Assembly (NCBI RefSeq): GCF_030409755.1
Contig: NZ_JAUFQE010000002.1
Span: 3,224,001-3,288,000 of the forward strand
DNA: 64,000 nucleotides
Direction: 5' to 3'
Origin: Vibrio lentus
Lineage (GTDB): Bacteria; Pseudomonadota; Gammaproteobacteria; Enterobacterales; Vibrionaceae
Shown one piece after another: positions 36,690-45,978 of the stretch. The first letter of the stretch is position 1. Each line of letters starts with the position of its first letter. Made by a program: the position numbers and the translations under genes. The notes beneath the pieces are model-generated. The model saw nothing but the letters and a program-made list of their open reading frames with translations, was not told the origin of the DNA and searched no databases.

Positions 36690-37247
36690 ATGAAAAAATT
36701 ACTTTCAGTACTTGCTGTGTCTGCAGCAGTAATGGCACCGGCTGCATTCGCTTCTTCGCCTGTTATGTTCTCAACCATTAACGGCTTCAACGCACCTGAC
36801 TCAGATGCGGTTGGCGGTGTGCGCTTGGCTCTGCTTCACGGACAAGTGAACGACCTTAAAGGCCTTGATCTTGCTGTTGTTGGTATGTCAGAGACGCAAA
36901 CCACGACGGGTGTAAACTTGGGCATTTTTGGTGCATCAAAAGTAAATCAAGAGATGACTGGTGCTTCACTTGGTTTCTTCAACTGGAATACAGGTAAAAC
37001 GACGGGTCTAAACCTAGGTGCTGTAAACATTACTAATGATGTGAAAGGCGTGAACGTGAGCTTCGTAAACTACTCTGAAGGCGACACCATGGTTGATGTT
37101 GGCGCAGCTAACCTTTCTGAAGTATCAACGGTTCAAGTAGGCATCTTCAACAAAACAACGAAGATCGAAGGCGTACAGATTGGCTTGATCAACTGTGCTG
37201 ATAACGGTTTCTTCCCGTGCTTCCCTATTGTGAACTTTGCTAAGTAA
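36690..37247 (+). CDS. Secreted repeat protein of the LA_2272-like surface family
   Basis: 185 residues from ATG 36690, with a clear signal peptide (MKKLLSVLAVSAAVMAPAAF-ASS). The mature part repeats a motif of about 20 residues such as TGVNLGIFG, TGASLGFFN, TGLNLGAVN, KGVNVSFVN, STVQVGIFN and EGVQIGLIN, with alternating hydrophobic and Gly positions suggesting stacked beta strands. It resembles proteins annotated as surface repeat-containing; that name is from memory. The role is unknown. It stands alone, with GGAG 9 nt before the ATG. Confidence 0.7.
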   Translation: MKKLLSVLAVSAAVMAPAAFASSPVMFSTINGFNAPDSDAVGGVRLALLHGQVNDLKGLDLAVVGMSETQTTTGVNLGIFGASKVNQEMTGASLGFFNWNTGKTTGLNLGAVNITNDVKGVNVSFVNYSEGDTMVDVGAANLSEVSTVQVGIFNKTTKIEGVQIGLINCADNGFFPCFPIVNFAK

Positions 37248-37326
37248 ATTGTAGTGAGCCTTTCAACTCCCTATTGGCGAGTTACTTTTTTTAGTAAGGC
37301 TTAAAGCTTTCAATGTTTAAACCTAT

Positions 37327-37352
37327 TAACGCCTAAGCCCTTGAGCTTAGGC
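37327..37352 (+). terminator. Hairpin after the secreted repeat gene
   Basis: GCCTAAGC, loop CCTTGA, GCTTAGGC, followed by GTCATTGCTTT; the stem is good but the T-run is poor. Confidence 0.5.
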
Positions 37353-37482
37353 GTCATTGCTTTCCATTCCTAACGCACATATCTCAAATGACTCAATAAG
37401 CATTCTGTTTTATATTTGCTATTGCAGTATTTTTACTTATAAGTACAATGTGCGATAAATTTCCAACGATGATTTATATGCT

Positions 37483-38967
37483 TTGATTAATACCCATACC
37501 GTCGATTTTAAAAAGGCTTTTTTAAGTCTGACCGCCAGTTTTTTAGTAGTTTTGGGCTTGTTGCTCGTTGATTCAGCGGAAGAATCAGATAAACAGTATG
37601 GAATCGAAAACCAAGGCGTGACACGCTCTTTAGCGGAGCTCACACAGATCATAAATGCGCTTGAGTACAACATTACGGCGCTCTATCCACTGCATGGGGA
37701 TACCTATGTATTCTCGCATGAGAAAAAGATCGAAGATGAAACGTGCTATTTCACCAGTGAAGAGCAGCATGCCCCTCGCTTTGACTTTATGTTCTCTGGC
37801 CCTAGCGAGATGTGCGACCCTAAGTCGGATCTTCATACCGAAGCCGGTAAGCGTCTGTTTATCGCGCCAACCATGGCTTATTTCGCCAATACCATAGAGA
37901 CCATCTCTGCGATCTACTTTATTTCAAAAGAGAAGTTTATTATCTCTTCCCCCTCCGATATTGCCCAATATATGAAAGGCGATACGTTCGACTCTGTCGT
38001 AAATAGCCGACCATATTGGATTAATACGATTCGCTTTGGCTTAGCTCAAGGCCAAGGGCAAGACCAAGTGGTGTACACCGGTCAATACGATGACTATTTA
38101 ACGGGTAAGAAAGTCGTGACTCTCACCAAGGGCATCTACGTTAATGGTAAGTTTAAAGGTGTATTGGGTGTCGATGGTTATGTCTCTAACCTAGTATCGA
38201 ACCCTACCCATGGCTATAAAGTCACGAGTACTCGAGGCGTAAACAAGTACGGGTTTATGGACTTTACCTATTCCAAGCCTCTGTATGTTGATGGCATTAA
38301 TACCCAGCTATACCTGAGTATTGAAGAAGATAAGATCGAGCACTTTCTACATGTTTTGGAGATGGAAAGAGTCCAGCTTGTCATCTTATTAGTGTTGTAT
38401 TTCATCTTATCTTTATGGCTGTGGCGTGTATATGTCAAACAAGAGCACAAGCGGTTGAATGATTTAGCGATGCTTGACCCCATGACGGGGCTAATGAATC
38501 GACGCGGCTTTGAAGCTAAATTGTTAGCACAAGAAGAAGCATCGATTATTGGCTTCGGTGTGTTCGATATTGACGACTTTAAAAAGGTGAATGATCAATA
38601 TGGGCACAAAGTCGGAGACGAAGTAATTTGCCATGTTGCTCAGTTGATGATGAACAGCATTAGACAGCAAGATATTGTCGCCAGATTTGGCGGGGAGGAG
38701 TTTGTCGTGGCTATTACTGGCGAATCATCGGAGTTGCTTACGTCGATTTTTGAGCGCATACAAAACGACATTAGTTTACAAAGTTACCGTTGTGCGAATG
38801 GTGACAAGATTGATATATCGGTTTCAGGGGGAGCGACGCTTTATTCGTTGTATAAGTTCGATAGTGTCGGGCACTTGTGGGAAAACCAGAGTATTCGCGC
38901 TTCCGACGAGCAGCTTTATAAGGCTAAAGCTTCGGGCAAGAATCAGGTGCTGATTCACGTTTACTAA
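37483..38967 (+). CDS. Membrane diguanylate cyclase with periplasmic sensor domain
   Basis: 494 residues. TM1 at about 11-27, a periplasmic sensor domain of about 270 residues, TM2 at about 301-320 (LVILLVLYFILSLWLW), then a GGDEF domain. The active motif is ARFGGEEFVV, with an RxxD inhibitory site (RQQD) five residues before it, so product inhibition by c-di-GMP is likely. DPMTGLMNRRGFEAK and DIDDFKKVNDQYGHK are the other GGDEF landmarks. The start is TTG 37483, the only usable codon after an upstream stop at 37456. No EAL domain. The ligand is unknown. Confidence 0.9.
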   Translation: MINTHTVDFKKAFLSLTASFLVVLGLLLVDSAEESDKQYGIENQGVTRSLAELTQIINALEYNITALYPLHGDTYVFSHEKKIEDETCYFTSEEQHAPRFDFMFSGPSEMCDPKSDLHTEAGKRLFIAPTMAYFANTIETISAIYFISKEKFIISSPSDIAQYMKGDTFDSVVNSRPYWINTIRFGLAQGQGQDQVVYTGQYDDYLTGKKVVTLTKGIYVNGKFKGVLGVDGYVSNLVSNPTHGYKVTSTRGVNKYGFMDFTYSKPLYVDGINTQLYLSIEEDKIEHFLHVLEMERVQLVILLVLYFILSLWLWRVYVKQEHKRLNDLAMLDPMTGLMNRRGFEAKLLAQEEASIIGFGVFDIDDFKKVNDQYGHKVGDEVICHVAQLMMNSIRQQDIVARFGGEEFVVAITGESSELLTSIFERIQNDISLQSYRCANGDKIDISVSGGATLYSLYKFDSVGHLWENQSIRASDEQLYKAKASGKNQVLIHVY

Positions 38968-39020
38968 GAGTTGTGCTTTGGTTTGGAATACGTTTCTAAA
39001 CGAATAAGTGAACAAGCGAG

Positions 39021-39050
39021 TAGCCTAGTTGTTTTCCAACTAGGCTTTTT
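39021..39050 (+). terminator. Terminator after the diguanylate cyclase gene
   Basis: AGCCTAGTTG, loop TTTT, CCAACTAGGCT, then TTTTTG. It may also serve the mgtC-like gene from the other side. Confidence 0.88.
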
Positions 39051-39073
39051 GATTTGATTTGATTTGATTTGAT
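39050..39073 (+). repeat. Pentanucleotide tandem repeat (GATTT)n
   Basis: Four to five consecutive GATTT units lie between the terminator and the 3' end of the mgtC-like gene. A simple-sequence tract that could vary in length. Confidence 0.8.
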
Positions 39074-39088
39074 GAAGAGGGGGAGTTG

Positions 39089-39577
39089 TTACTTTTTCAT
39101 TCGCCCTTTGTTCATCCATTTCTGGTGAACACCACGGCGTAAACTTTGGAAGCTGTTCTCGACCTTGTCGACCCCAAGTAGAATCACTAGAGCCATTAGC
39201 GTGATAATGACCGACTGCGAAAGGTGCCCTAACGCAATCATCATCCCCAACGCCGCCAACACCCAAATAATGGCCGCTGACGTGACACCATGAATCTTTC
39301 CATCCAATGTCATCATTACACCGGCACCAAGAAAACCCACCCCAGTAATGATCTGGCCAAGCACACGAGCTTGATCGAGAGTGTTGGGGGATAGGCTAAT
39401 CGCCATGGTGAGGAAGAAATAGGTACCGCTGATGATCAGAATCGACGTTCGGATTCCGACGGGTTTACCGCGTGTTTGTCTTTCGATTCCGATTAAAGAA
39501 CCACATAACATGCATGCTGCAAGGCCTGCCCAGCTAAAGGGGGCAAGGTTGAGAGTTTGTTCTATAAATTGTGACAT
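39089..39577 (-). CDS. MgtC/SapB-family membrane protein
   Basis: 162 residues with about five membrane helices: LAACMLCGSLIGIERQTRGK, PVGIRTSILIISGTYFFLT, GQIITGVGFLGAGVMM and GKIHGVTSAAIIWVLAALGM. These are the core motifs of MgtC. The C-terminal ACT-like domain of Salmonella MgtC is absent, so this is the short SapB/YhiD form. A role in Mg2+ limitation or in controlling the F-type ATPase is known for some members; here it is only inferred. No leader riboswitch was seen upstream. Confidence 0.85.
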   Translation of the reverse strand: MSQFIEQTLNLAPFSWAGLAACMLCGSLIGIERQTRGKPVGIRTSILIISGTYFFLTMAISLSPNTLDQARVLGQIITGVGFLGAGVMMTLDGKIHGVTSAAIIWVLAALGMMIALGHLSQSVIITLMALVILLGVDKVENSFQSLRRGVHQKWMNKGRMKK

Positions 39578-39681
39578 ATCACCCCTCCTAAGAATTTAGA
39601 ATAGAGCCGAGTATGCTAATAATAGACCGGACGATCGAACAAAAAATTTTTGTCTTAACGGTTGGTGCTAATGATGAAGCG

Positions 39682-40209
39682 CTAGCAGCCTGTCGTGGTT
39701 AGAGTGAATACTGGTGTTGTCGTCTCGGTCGCTTCTTGATACTCAAGATAGCAGTTATCCCCTACCTTTTTACGATTTGCTGGAGCGTAGATAATTTTTC
39801 CATCTTTGTCATTACTGTTCGTAAAGTACCAATCTGCATTACCGACTCCCCACTCAGCATCAAGAAAGGTTGATTCGATGAGCATTGACCAAGCGTCGCT
39901 GTTGATTGCTGCTGGGTAGCCGTAGACGACTGAGATATCGTCGCCCTCAACATTAACGGATGCGCTAGCTGCTTTATCTAAGCCTAATGCTGATGTCTTA
40001 CCATAAAGCATAGCACTTGCACCTTCCATTCCGCCCTTCAGGCCATTTAATGTTGAGATGCGAGCATCGGTTTGAAGGTTGAGGAACTTAGAAGCTGCAG
40101 TCACCGAAACAATACCCAGAATCACGATGACCACAACCAGTTCGATAATGGTGAAGCCTTTCTGTTGAGTCTGTGATTGTGAGCAAGCGCTTAAGGCATT
40201 GGGATTCAT
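39682..40209 (-). CDS. Type IV pilin-like protein (MSHA pilin type)
   Basis: 175 residues from ATG 40209. The prepilin leader of about 18 residues ends QQKG and is followed by FTIIELVVVIVILGIVSVTA, so cleavage is G/F with Glu at +5. FLNLQTDARISTLNGLKGGM is typical of MshA. Two Cys near the C-terminus (DNCYLEY... TTTGC) can form the D-region disulfide. It lies 14 nt behind the epmB stop on the same strand and apart from any pilus assembly genes, so a solitary pilin or minor pilin is likely. Confidence 0.85.
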   Translation of the reverse strand: MNPNALSACSQSQTQQKGFTIIELVVVIVILGIVSVTAASKFLNLQTDARISTLNGLKGGMEGASAMLYGKTSALGLDKAASASVNVEGDDISVVYGYPAAINSDAWSMLIESTFLDAEWGVGNADWYFTNSNDKDGKIIYAPANRKKVGDNCYLEYQEATETTTPVFTLTTTGC

Positions 40210-40222
40210 TGATACAACTTCT

Positions 40223-41245
40223 TTATTCAATGTGTAGATCGAGTGGCGTCTTGCTGCTGCGGCCGCCAATCTCGCGAGTGAGTTTTGGTACTAGGTAGCC
40301 AGAAACTTCAGAGATCAGACCTTTGAAGTGGTACTTGGCCTCTTCATCAGAAATATAGAAATGAGCGGCGCCCTGAACTTTATCAAGCACATGCATATAG
40401 TAAGGTAAAACACCGGCGTCGAATAGCTTCTCACTCAATTCTTTCAATGAGTTAGCGCTATCATTGACCCCTTTTAGCATCACGCCTTGATTAAGCAGAG
40501 TTGCACCACTTAGTTTCAATTTATGGAAGGCTTGTTTGAGCTCTAAGTTGATTTCATTGGCATGATTAATATGGCTGACCATCACCACGTTTAGACGAGT
40601 ATTAGCCAATGTTTGGCACAGTTCGTCAGTCACGCGAGCGGGGATTACAACCGGTAAACGGCTATGGATTCGAACGGTTTTCACATGCGGAATCTGTTCG
40701 ATGGCATTGATCAGCCAATCTAGTTCGCTGTCCTTTGCCATCAGTGGGTCACCTCCCGACAAGATTACTTCGTTGATCTCAGGGTGTTGAGCTACATACT
40801 CTAAGCTGAATTGCCAAACTGACTTTGAGCCTTTGTTGTCTTGATAAGGGAAGTGACGGCGGAAGCAGTAGCGACAGTTGATAGCGCAACCGCCTTTTAC
40901 GATCATTAGCGCGCGACTTTTATATTTATGCAGCAACCCTGGGATCGCGTTGTCTTGTTCTTCCAGTGGATCAGCCGAATAACCTTGGTGTACTTCGAAC
41001 TCTTCGCTTAAAGGTAATACCTGACGCAGTAATGGATCGTGAGGGTTGCCTTTTTCCATTCGCTCGACAAAGCTAAGAGGTACCCGAAGTGCAAATAACT
41101 CACGAGCAGCGAAGCCTGCTTGCCAAGGTGTTGGGTCTATTTCCAATGCTTCAAGCAGTTTTGTCGGGTCAGAGATCGCATTCGATAGTTGTTTGAGCCA
41201 GTTTTGCTCAACAGATTCGACTTTTCGGGTTATGATATGCGGCAT
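40223..41245 (-). CDS. epmB: EF-P (R)-beta-lysine 2,3-aminomutase EpmB
   Basis: A radical SAM, PLP-dependent enzyme that converts L-lysine to (R)-beta-lysine for attachment to EF-P. The [4Fe-4S] motif is CRYCFRRHFPYQD; ILSGGDPLMAKDSELDW and IHSRLPVVIPARVT are family blocks. 340 residues. It is divergent from efp, with only a 33-bp gap to the EF-P start, so the two genes share a promoter region. Confidence 0.96.
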   Translation of the reverse strand: MPHIITRKVESVEQNWLKQLSNAISDPTKLLEALEIDPTPWQAGFAARELFALRVPLSFVERMEKGNPHDPLLRQVLPLSEEFEVHQGYSADPLEEQDNAIPGLLHKYKSRALMIVKGGCAINCRYCFRRHFPYQDNKGSKSVWQFSLEYVAQHPEINEVILSGGDPLMAKDSELDWLINAIEQIPHVKTVRIHSRLPVVIPARVTDELCQTLANTRLNVVMVSHINHANEINLELKQAFHKLKLSGATLLNQGVMLKGVNDSANSLKELSEKLFDAGVLPYYMHVLDKVQGAAHFYISDEEAKYHFKGLISEVSGYLVPKLTREIGGRSSKTPLDLHIE

Positions 41246-41278
41246 TGAAATTAACTCAAAGATGTGGAAGAGAAAATC

Positions 41279-41845
41279 ATGGCGTCAGTAAGCACCAATG
41301 AATTCAAAGGCGGTTTAAAATTCATGTTAGATAACGAGCCTTGCGCAATTATCGACAATGAATACGTTAAGCCAGGTAAAGGCCAAGCGTTTAACCGTGT
41401 AAAACTTCGTAAACTGCTGTCAGGCAAAGTGTTAGAGAAAACATTCAAGTCAGGCGAAAGCTTCGAGCTTGCAGATGTTGTTGACGTTGAACTAGGCTAC
41501 CTATACAACGATGGCGAATTCTACCACTTCATGAACAACGAAACATTTGAGCAAATCGCAGCAGACGTAAAAGCAGTCGCTGATTCAGCAAAATGGTTAG
41601 TTGAAAATGACGTTTGTACTCTAACGTTGTGGAATGATAACCCTATCACTGTTACTCCGCCAAACTTTGTTGAGATCGAAGTAACTGAAACTGATCCTGG
41701 CCTGAAAGGCGATACACAGGGTACGGGTGGTAAACCTGCAACTCTAGCAACTGGCGCGGTAGTTCGTGTTCCTCTATTCATCGCTATCGGTGAAGTTGTT
41801 AAAGTTGATACTCGTACTGGCGAATACGTTGGTCGTGTAAAATAA
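41279..41845 (+). CDS. efp: Translation elongation factor P
   Basis: EF-P relieves ribosome stalling at polyproline. 188 residues from ATG 41279, the E. coli length. The modified lysine is the one in KPGKGQAF (residue 34), the site of beta-lysylation by EpmA using EpmB product. The three beta-barrel domains are complete, ending [12 protein letters not shown]. The TTG-led frame from 41264 is leader sequence. Its terminator lies 46 nt on. Confidence 0.98.
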   Translation: MASVSTNEFKGGLKFMLDNEPCAIIDNEYVKPGKGQAFNRVKLRKLLSGKVLEKTFKSGESFELADVVDVELGYLYNDGEFYHFMNNETFEQIAADVKAVADSAKWLVENDVCTLTLWNDNPITVTPPNFVEIEVTETDPGLKGDTQGTGGKPATLATGAVVRVPLFIAIGEVVKVDTRTGEYVGRVK

Positions 41846-41890
41846 TTTGATTGTACCCATCTTGTTTAGGATGGCTCAGTGAAATAGAAA

Positions 41891-41916
41891 AGGTCGCTTG
41901 TGAGCGGCCTTTTTTG
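41891..41916 (+). terminator. efp terminator
   Basis: AGGTCGCT, loop TGTG, AGCGGCCT (one mismatch), then TTTTTTG. Confidence 0.85.
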
Positions 41917-41934
41917 TATCTGGCGATCAGGAAA

Positions 41935-42040
41935 AGCAGAAGGGCAGATGCGAGTATACGGGATGCGAGATACGAAGAGCGGTAAGGGCAGATTAGAGTA
42001 AGCGAGATACGGGATACGAAAAGCAGGAAGAGCAAGAGTG
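41935..42040. repeat. 43-nt intergenic repeat cluster
   Basis: Two to three degenerate units (GGGCAGATGCGAGTATACGGGATGCGAGATACGAAGAGC and a second) on the plus strand. The partner in opposite orientation lies at 42116-42170, with a bidirectional terminator between. Confidence 0.75.
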
Positions 42041-42073
42041 AGTGAGCTAGATGTGTGATATTCGACAAACAAT

Positions 42074-42115
42074 AAAAAAGCAGAGCTGGATAACCTAGCT
42101 CTGCTTTTGTTTTTC
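42074..42115. terminator. Bidirectional terminator between efp and frdD
   Basis: AAAAGCAGAGCT and AGCTCTGCTTTT form a 12-bp stem around GGATAACCT (a CT pair may extend), with A/T runs on both sides, so it can end frdABCD on the minus strand as well as read-through from efp. Confidence 0.8.
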
Positions 42116-42170
42116 TGCTCTTAAGCTCTTCGATACTCGTTTACTCGAATCCCGAATCTGCTCTTAACTG
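42116..42170. repeat. 43-nt intergenic repeat unit
   Basis: One unit, GCTCTTCGATACTCGTTTACTC...GAATCTGCTCTTAA, ends directly at the frdD stop. Opposite orientation to 41935-42040. Confidence 0.75.
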
Positions 42171-42548
42171 TTAAATCATGAAGATAAAGATAACAGACAA
42201 TGCGCTGATTAGGCCGGCAACGAAGTAGCACCCCACTTTACCTGCAACGCCGACGTGGAACTTAAGGTCGTGCATGCCGTGGTGAAGGCGGTGCATTGCG
42301 TGCCACATTGGCAGTGCTAGCGTACCGATGATGAATAGCGCACCGATAATGCTGGTGGCGAATTCAGAGACACGCTCGTAGCTCATTGCATCTGCATCAA
42401 TAATGCCCATTGGCACTAAGATACCCAGCACTAAGATAGTGATTGGTGTGATCATCGCGAACCAAGTACCGCCAGCGCCGAATAGGCCCCACCAGATTGG
42501 CTCATCAGAACGTTGCGGATTGTGGTTAACATTGTAATTTGTGTTCAT
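42171..42548 (-). CDS. frdD: Fumarate reductase membrane anchor FrdD
   Basis: 125 residues with three membrane helices. Together with FrdC it anchors FrdAB in the inner membrane and forms the menaquinol site. [32 protein letters not shown] and [14 protein letters not shown] are typical. The ATG at 42548 is chosen; the longer frame to 42608 overlaps frdC. Last gene of the frdABCD operon. Confidence 0.95.
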   Translation of the reverse strand: MNTNYNVNHNPQRSDEPIWWGLFGAGGTWFAMITPITILVLGILVPMGIIDADAMSYERVSEFATSIIGALFIIGTLALPMWHAMHRLHHGMHDLKFHVGVAGKVGCYFVAGLISALSVIFIFMI

Positions 42549-42559
42549 AACGAAGCTCC

Positions 42560-42943
42560 TTACACCACCATCAGAACGATTAAAGAAATAAATGCCACCG
42601 CTGCCCACTGGGTCAGTACGATGATTCTTTTATCTACCAATTTACCTTTAAGACGGATTGGCATTACTTGAGGCATCATGCTGAAGAAGGTCTGAGCGTG
42701 CAGTAAGCTGCCTAGCAGTGCCACGATGTTGATACCAACAACGATAGGGTTAGCCATAAAGCTCAACCAACCAGCCCAAGCTTCAGGACCTTTCACTAGT
42801 GCACCCAAACCAAAGGTTAGGAACAGAGTGAATAGAATCAAAGGCAGTACAGTCGCTTCACGTAGCATGTAGAAGCGGTAGAACGGATGGTTGCTCCACC
42901 ACGTTCTCTTCATCTCACGAACATAAGGCTTACGATTGCTCAT
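42560..42943 (-). CDS. frdC: Fumarate reductase membrane anchor FrdC
   Basis: 127 residues, three membrane helices. [20 protein letters not shown] and [18 protein letters not shown] are family signatures, with quinone-site residues (TWW, Arg, Glu) in the N-terminal part. One base separates its start from the frdB stop. 11 nt lie between its stop and frdD. Confidence 0.96.
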   Translation of the reverse strand: MSNRKPYVREMKRTWWSNHPFYRFYMLREATVLPLILFTLFLTFGLGALVKGPEAWAGWLSFMANPIVVGINIVALLGSLLHAQTFFSMMPQVMPIRLKGKLVDKRIIVLTQWAAVAFISLIVLMVV

Positions 42944-42944
42944 A

Positions 42945-43709
42945 TTATGCCTCCTCTGCTGTTTTTACTTGCGATCCATCAGGCTTGAACATCGAGATAA
43001 CGAAGTCCATTGAAGACTCAACTTTGCCTTGGTTAACTGCCGCTGCTGGGTCTACTTTCTTCGGACATACGTCAGAACAGTAACCTACAAACGTACAGCC
43101 CCAAGCGCCGTTGTCGCCATTGATAAGCTTCATACGTTCAGCTTTACCATTGTCACGGCTATCTAGGTTGTAGCGGTGAGCAAGAGCAAGTGCCGCAGGG
43201 CCAATGAACTCAGGGTTTAGACCAAACTGAGGACACGCTGCGTAACACAAACCACAGTTGATGCAGCCAGCGAACTGTTTGTACTTCGCCATTTGCTCTG
43301 GAGTTTGGATGTTAGTGCCGTCTTCTGGCTTGCGATCATTACCGATGATGTAAGGCTTGATTGCTTCAAGGCGCTCGATGAACGGCGTCATGTCGACAAT
43401 CAAATCTTTCTCGATTGGGAAGTTAGCCAAAGGCTCAATCTTGAAGCCATTCGGGTAATCACGTAAGAAGCTCTTACACGCCAGTTTTGGCACGCCATCA
43501 ACCATGATGCCGCAAGAACCACAAATCGCCATACGACAAGACCAACGGTAAGACAGGTCTTTATCTAGGTTATCTTTGATGTAACCGATCGCATCAAGTA
43601 CTGACATGGTTTCATCAAACGGAACTTCAAAGGTTTGAAAGTGAGGTTCTGCATCGTGCTCAGGGTCATAACGCAGAATTTCAATTTTTTGGATTCGATT
43701 CGCTGACAT
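42945..43709 (-). CDS. frdB: Fumarate reductase iron-sulfur subunit FrdB
   Basis: 254 residues. It carries [2Fe-2S] ([15 protein letters not shown]), [4Fe-4S] ([12 protein letters not shown]) and [3Fe-4S] ([17 protein letters not shown]) clusters that move electrons from menaquinol to FrdA. The start codon overlaps the frdA stop by one base. Confidence 0.98.
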   Translation of the reverse strand: MSANRIQKIEILRYDPEHDAEPHFQTFEVPFDETMSVLDAIGYIKDNLDKDLSYRWSCRMAICGSCGIMVDGVPKLACKSFLRDYPNGFKIEPLANFPIEKDLIVDMTPFIERLEAIKPYIIGNDRKPEDGTNIQTPEQMAKYKQFAGCINCGLCYAACPQFGLNPEFIGPAALALAHRYNLDSRDNGKAERMKLINGDNGAWGCTFVGYCSDVCPKKVDPAAAVNQGKVESSMDFVISMFKPDGSQVKTAEEA

Positions 43710-45532
43710 TATGCTTGCTCCTCTTCGCTCTTCTTCGCATTCTCTTCTGCTGCTTTTTCAGCGGCAGCGGCTTTCTCGGCTGCTTCACCGTATAGACGAG
43801 CTTTAGGTTGAGATTTAGTAATCTTAACGCCGCTGTAGTCGATGGTTGGTGCTGCATCTTCGTTGTAGAAAGAGAGAGAGTGTTTCAGGAAGTTCACATC
43901 ATCACGTTCTGTGCAGTTGTCGTCTAGACGTTGGTGTGCACCGCGAGATTCCTTACGAAGGATCGCTGAGTGAACCATCGCTTCGGCAACTTCAAGGCCG
44001 TAACCTACTTCGATAGCGTAAAGTAGGTCAGTGTTGAACACTTTGCCTTTGTCTTTAATGCTGATCTTCTTGTAGCGAGCTTTCAGTTCTGTGATTTTGT
44101 TGATGGTTTCTTGCATCAAGTCTTCTTGACGGTAGATACCACAACCCGCTTCCATGGTGTGACCCATTTCAGTGCGGATGTCAGCCCAGTTCTCATCGCC
44201 TTCTTGAGCTAAGATGCCTGCGATGCGATCTTCAACCGCTTTAATTTGCTTAGCGATGGCGTCTTCATTCCAGCCTTTGAATTCAGCAGCGCGTTTCACG
44301 GCTTGCTCACCGGCTACGCGGCCAAATACCACGAACTCAGCCAGAGAGTTAGAACCTAGGCGGTTTGCACCGTGTAGGCCAACTGAAGCACATTCACCAA
44401 CGGCGAATAGGCCTTTAATGCGAGTTTCACACGTACCGTTAGTTTCAATACCACCCATGGTGTAGTGAACGGTTGGACGAATTGGGATTGGCTCTTTTGC
44501 TGGGTCAACGTTTACGTACGCTTTTGCAAGCTCACAGATGAACGGTAGACGTTCTTGCAGGTACTCTTCACCAAGGTGGCGAAGGTCAAGGTGTACTACA
44601 TCACCAAGTGGGTGCTTGATGGTGTTGCCTTTCTGCTGCTCGTGCCAGAATGCTTGAGAAACTTTGTCACGAGGACCCAGTTCCATGTATTTGTTTTTCG
44701 GCTCGCCCACTGGAGTTTCAGGGCCCATGCCGTAATCTTGCAGGTAACGGTAGCCGTTCTTGTTGACGATGATACCGCCTTCACCACGACAACCTTCGGT
44801 CATCAAGATGCCAGTGCCCGGTAGGCCTGTTGGGTGGTATTGAACGAACTCCATGTCACGCAGTGGTACACCGTGGCGATAAGCCATTGCCATACCGTCG
44901 CCAGTTACGATGCCGCCGTTGGTATTACAGTGGTAAACACGACCTGCGCCACCGGTTGCTAACACAACAGATTTCGCTTTAATCGTAACAAGCTCACCTT
45001 CAGACATATGAATCGCGATTAGGCCTTGTACTTCGCCATCTTCAACGATCAAATCCACCACAAAGTACTCATCAAATCGTTTGATTGTGTCGTACTTCAT
45101 CGAAGTCTGGAACAGAGTATGAAGCATGTGGAAGCCGGTTTTATCCGCTGCGAACCACGTTCTTTCTACCTTCATACCGCCGAATCGGCGTACGTTTACT
45201 TCACCGTTTTCTTTACGACTCCATGGGCAGCCCCATTGTTCCATTTGGATCATTTCGCGAGTCGAGTTTTCAACAAAGTATTCAACAACATCCTGTTCAC
45301 ATAGCCAGTCGCCACCGCCAACAGTATCGTTGAAGTGGTTATCTAGGCTATCTTCGTCTTTAATTACTGCTGCTGAACCGCCTTCTGCCGCTACCGTGTG
45401 CGAACGCATTGGGTAAACTTTAGAAATCAGTGCTACTTCCAATTCAGGATTAGCTTCAGCCGCAGCGATAGCTGTACGAAGACCAGCGCCGCCTGCGCCG
45501 ATGACTGCGATATCTGTGGTAATTGTCTTCAC
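43709..45532 (-). CDS. frdA: Fumarate reductase flavoprotein subunit FrdA
   Basis: 607 residues. Catalyses fumarate to succinate in anaerobic respiration. FAD-binding [18 protein letters not shown], the covalent flavin His in [19 protein letters not shown]-like quinone-pool region [11 protein letters not shown] and the catalytic [10 protein letters not shown] are present. The C-terminus has an Ala/Glu-rich tail (about 25 residues) beyond the usual end. A long leader region with CRP- and FNR-like sites lies upstream. Confidence 0.98.
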   Translation of the reverse strand: MKTITTDIAVIGAGGAGLRTAIAAAEANPELEVALISKVYPMRSHTVAAEGGSAAVIKDEDSLDNHFNDTVGGGDWLCEQDVVEYFVENSTREMIQMEQWGCPWSRKENGEVNVRRFGGMKVERTWFAADKTGFHMLHTLFQTSMKYDTIKRFDEYFVVDLIVEDGEVQGLIAIHMSEGELVTIKAKSVVLATGGAGRVYHCNTNGGIVTGDGMAMAYRHGVPLRDMEFVQYHPTGLPGTGILMTEGCRGEGGIIVNKNGYRYLQDYGMGPETPVGEPKNKYMELGPRDKVSQAFWHEQQKGNTIKHPLGDVVHLDLRHLGEEYLQERLPFICELAKAYVNVDPAKEPIPIRPTVHYTMGGIETNGTCETRIKGLFAVGECASVGLHGANRLGSNSLAEFVVFGRVAGEQAVKRAAEFKGWNEDAIAKQIKAVEDRIAGILAQEGDENWADIRTEMGHTMEAGCGIYRQEDLMQETINKITELKARYKKISIKDKGKVFNTDLLYAIEVGYGLEVAEAMVHSAILRKESRGAHQRLDDNCTERDDVNFLKHSLSFYNEDAAPTIDYSGVKITKSQPKARLYGEAAEKAAAAEKAAEENAKKSEEEQA

Positions 45533-45727
45533 AGTTATTCTCCAGTGTGATGCGGAGTATTCCGCTTGTTATTATAAAAAGTTAGAGAGCAGTAAACGGC
45601 ATCAACCGATCATCACCCCTAAGCCTTAAGTGGTAGGTTCAGTGTAAGAGAGGAGGGCGTTTCAAAAATTGATGTATTTAGGTTTTTGCTCCAGTAATGC
45701 ATATGGAGGCATAGAATTTATAGGTTA

Positions 45728-45743
45728 TGTGACTGCAATCACG
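45728..45743. promoter_or_regulatory. CRP-binding site candidate upstream of frdA
   Basis: TGTGACTGCAATCACG fits TGTGA-N6-TCACA with one mismatch. It lies 196 nt upstream of the frdA start and about 236 nt before epmA. Confidence 0.7.
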
Positions 45744-45754
45744 GCAATCAATTG

Positions 45755-45768
45755 TTGATAACGATTAA
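45755..45768. promoter_or_regulatory. FNR-binding site candidate upstream of frdA
   Basis: TTGATAACGATTAA fits TTGAT-N4-ATCAA with one mismatch, as expected for an anaerobically induced frd operon. It lies 12 nt from the CRP-like site, on the distal (upstream) side of frdA. Confidence 0.6.
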
Positions 45769-45978
45769 CCCACAGGACTGGTGTTAACGGCTTGTTGAGT
45801 ATGATTTTCGTTATCAATGTTGATGCGGAAGCTGTATTGATAATTGTATTGTAGAACGTAATTTTCTGGCTTCATTAAAACAACATTTTGCTTTCATCAA
45901 TAGACAGATAGATGCTTACAAAAGAGACGAAAGGTGGTAATTTTCGTCGCCTAGAATTCAGTGATATGGAACTTGATA

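Noticed and set aside
39578..39681. Mg2+ riboswitch upstream of the mgtC-like gene
   Set aside because: The leader is short and no conserved stem pattern was recognised.
43709..45532. Several plus-strand frames of 80-96 codons inside frdA
   Set aside because: Antisense shadows of a well-conserved gene.
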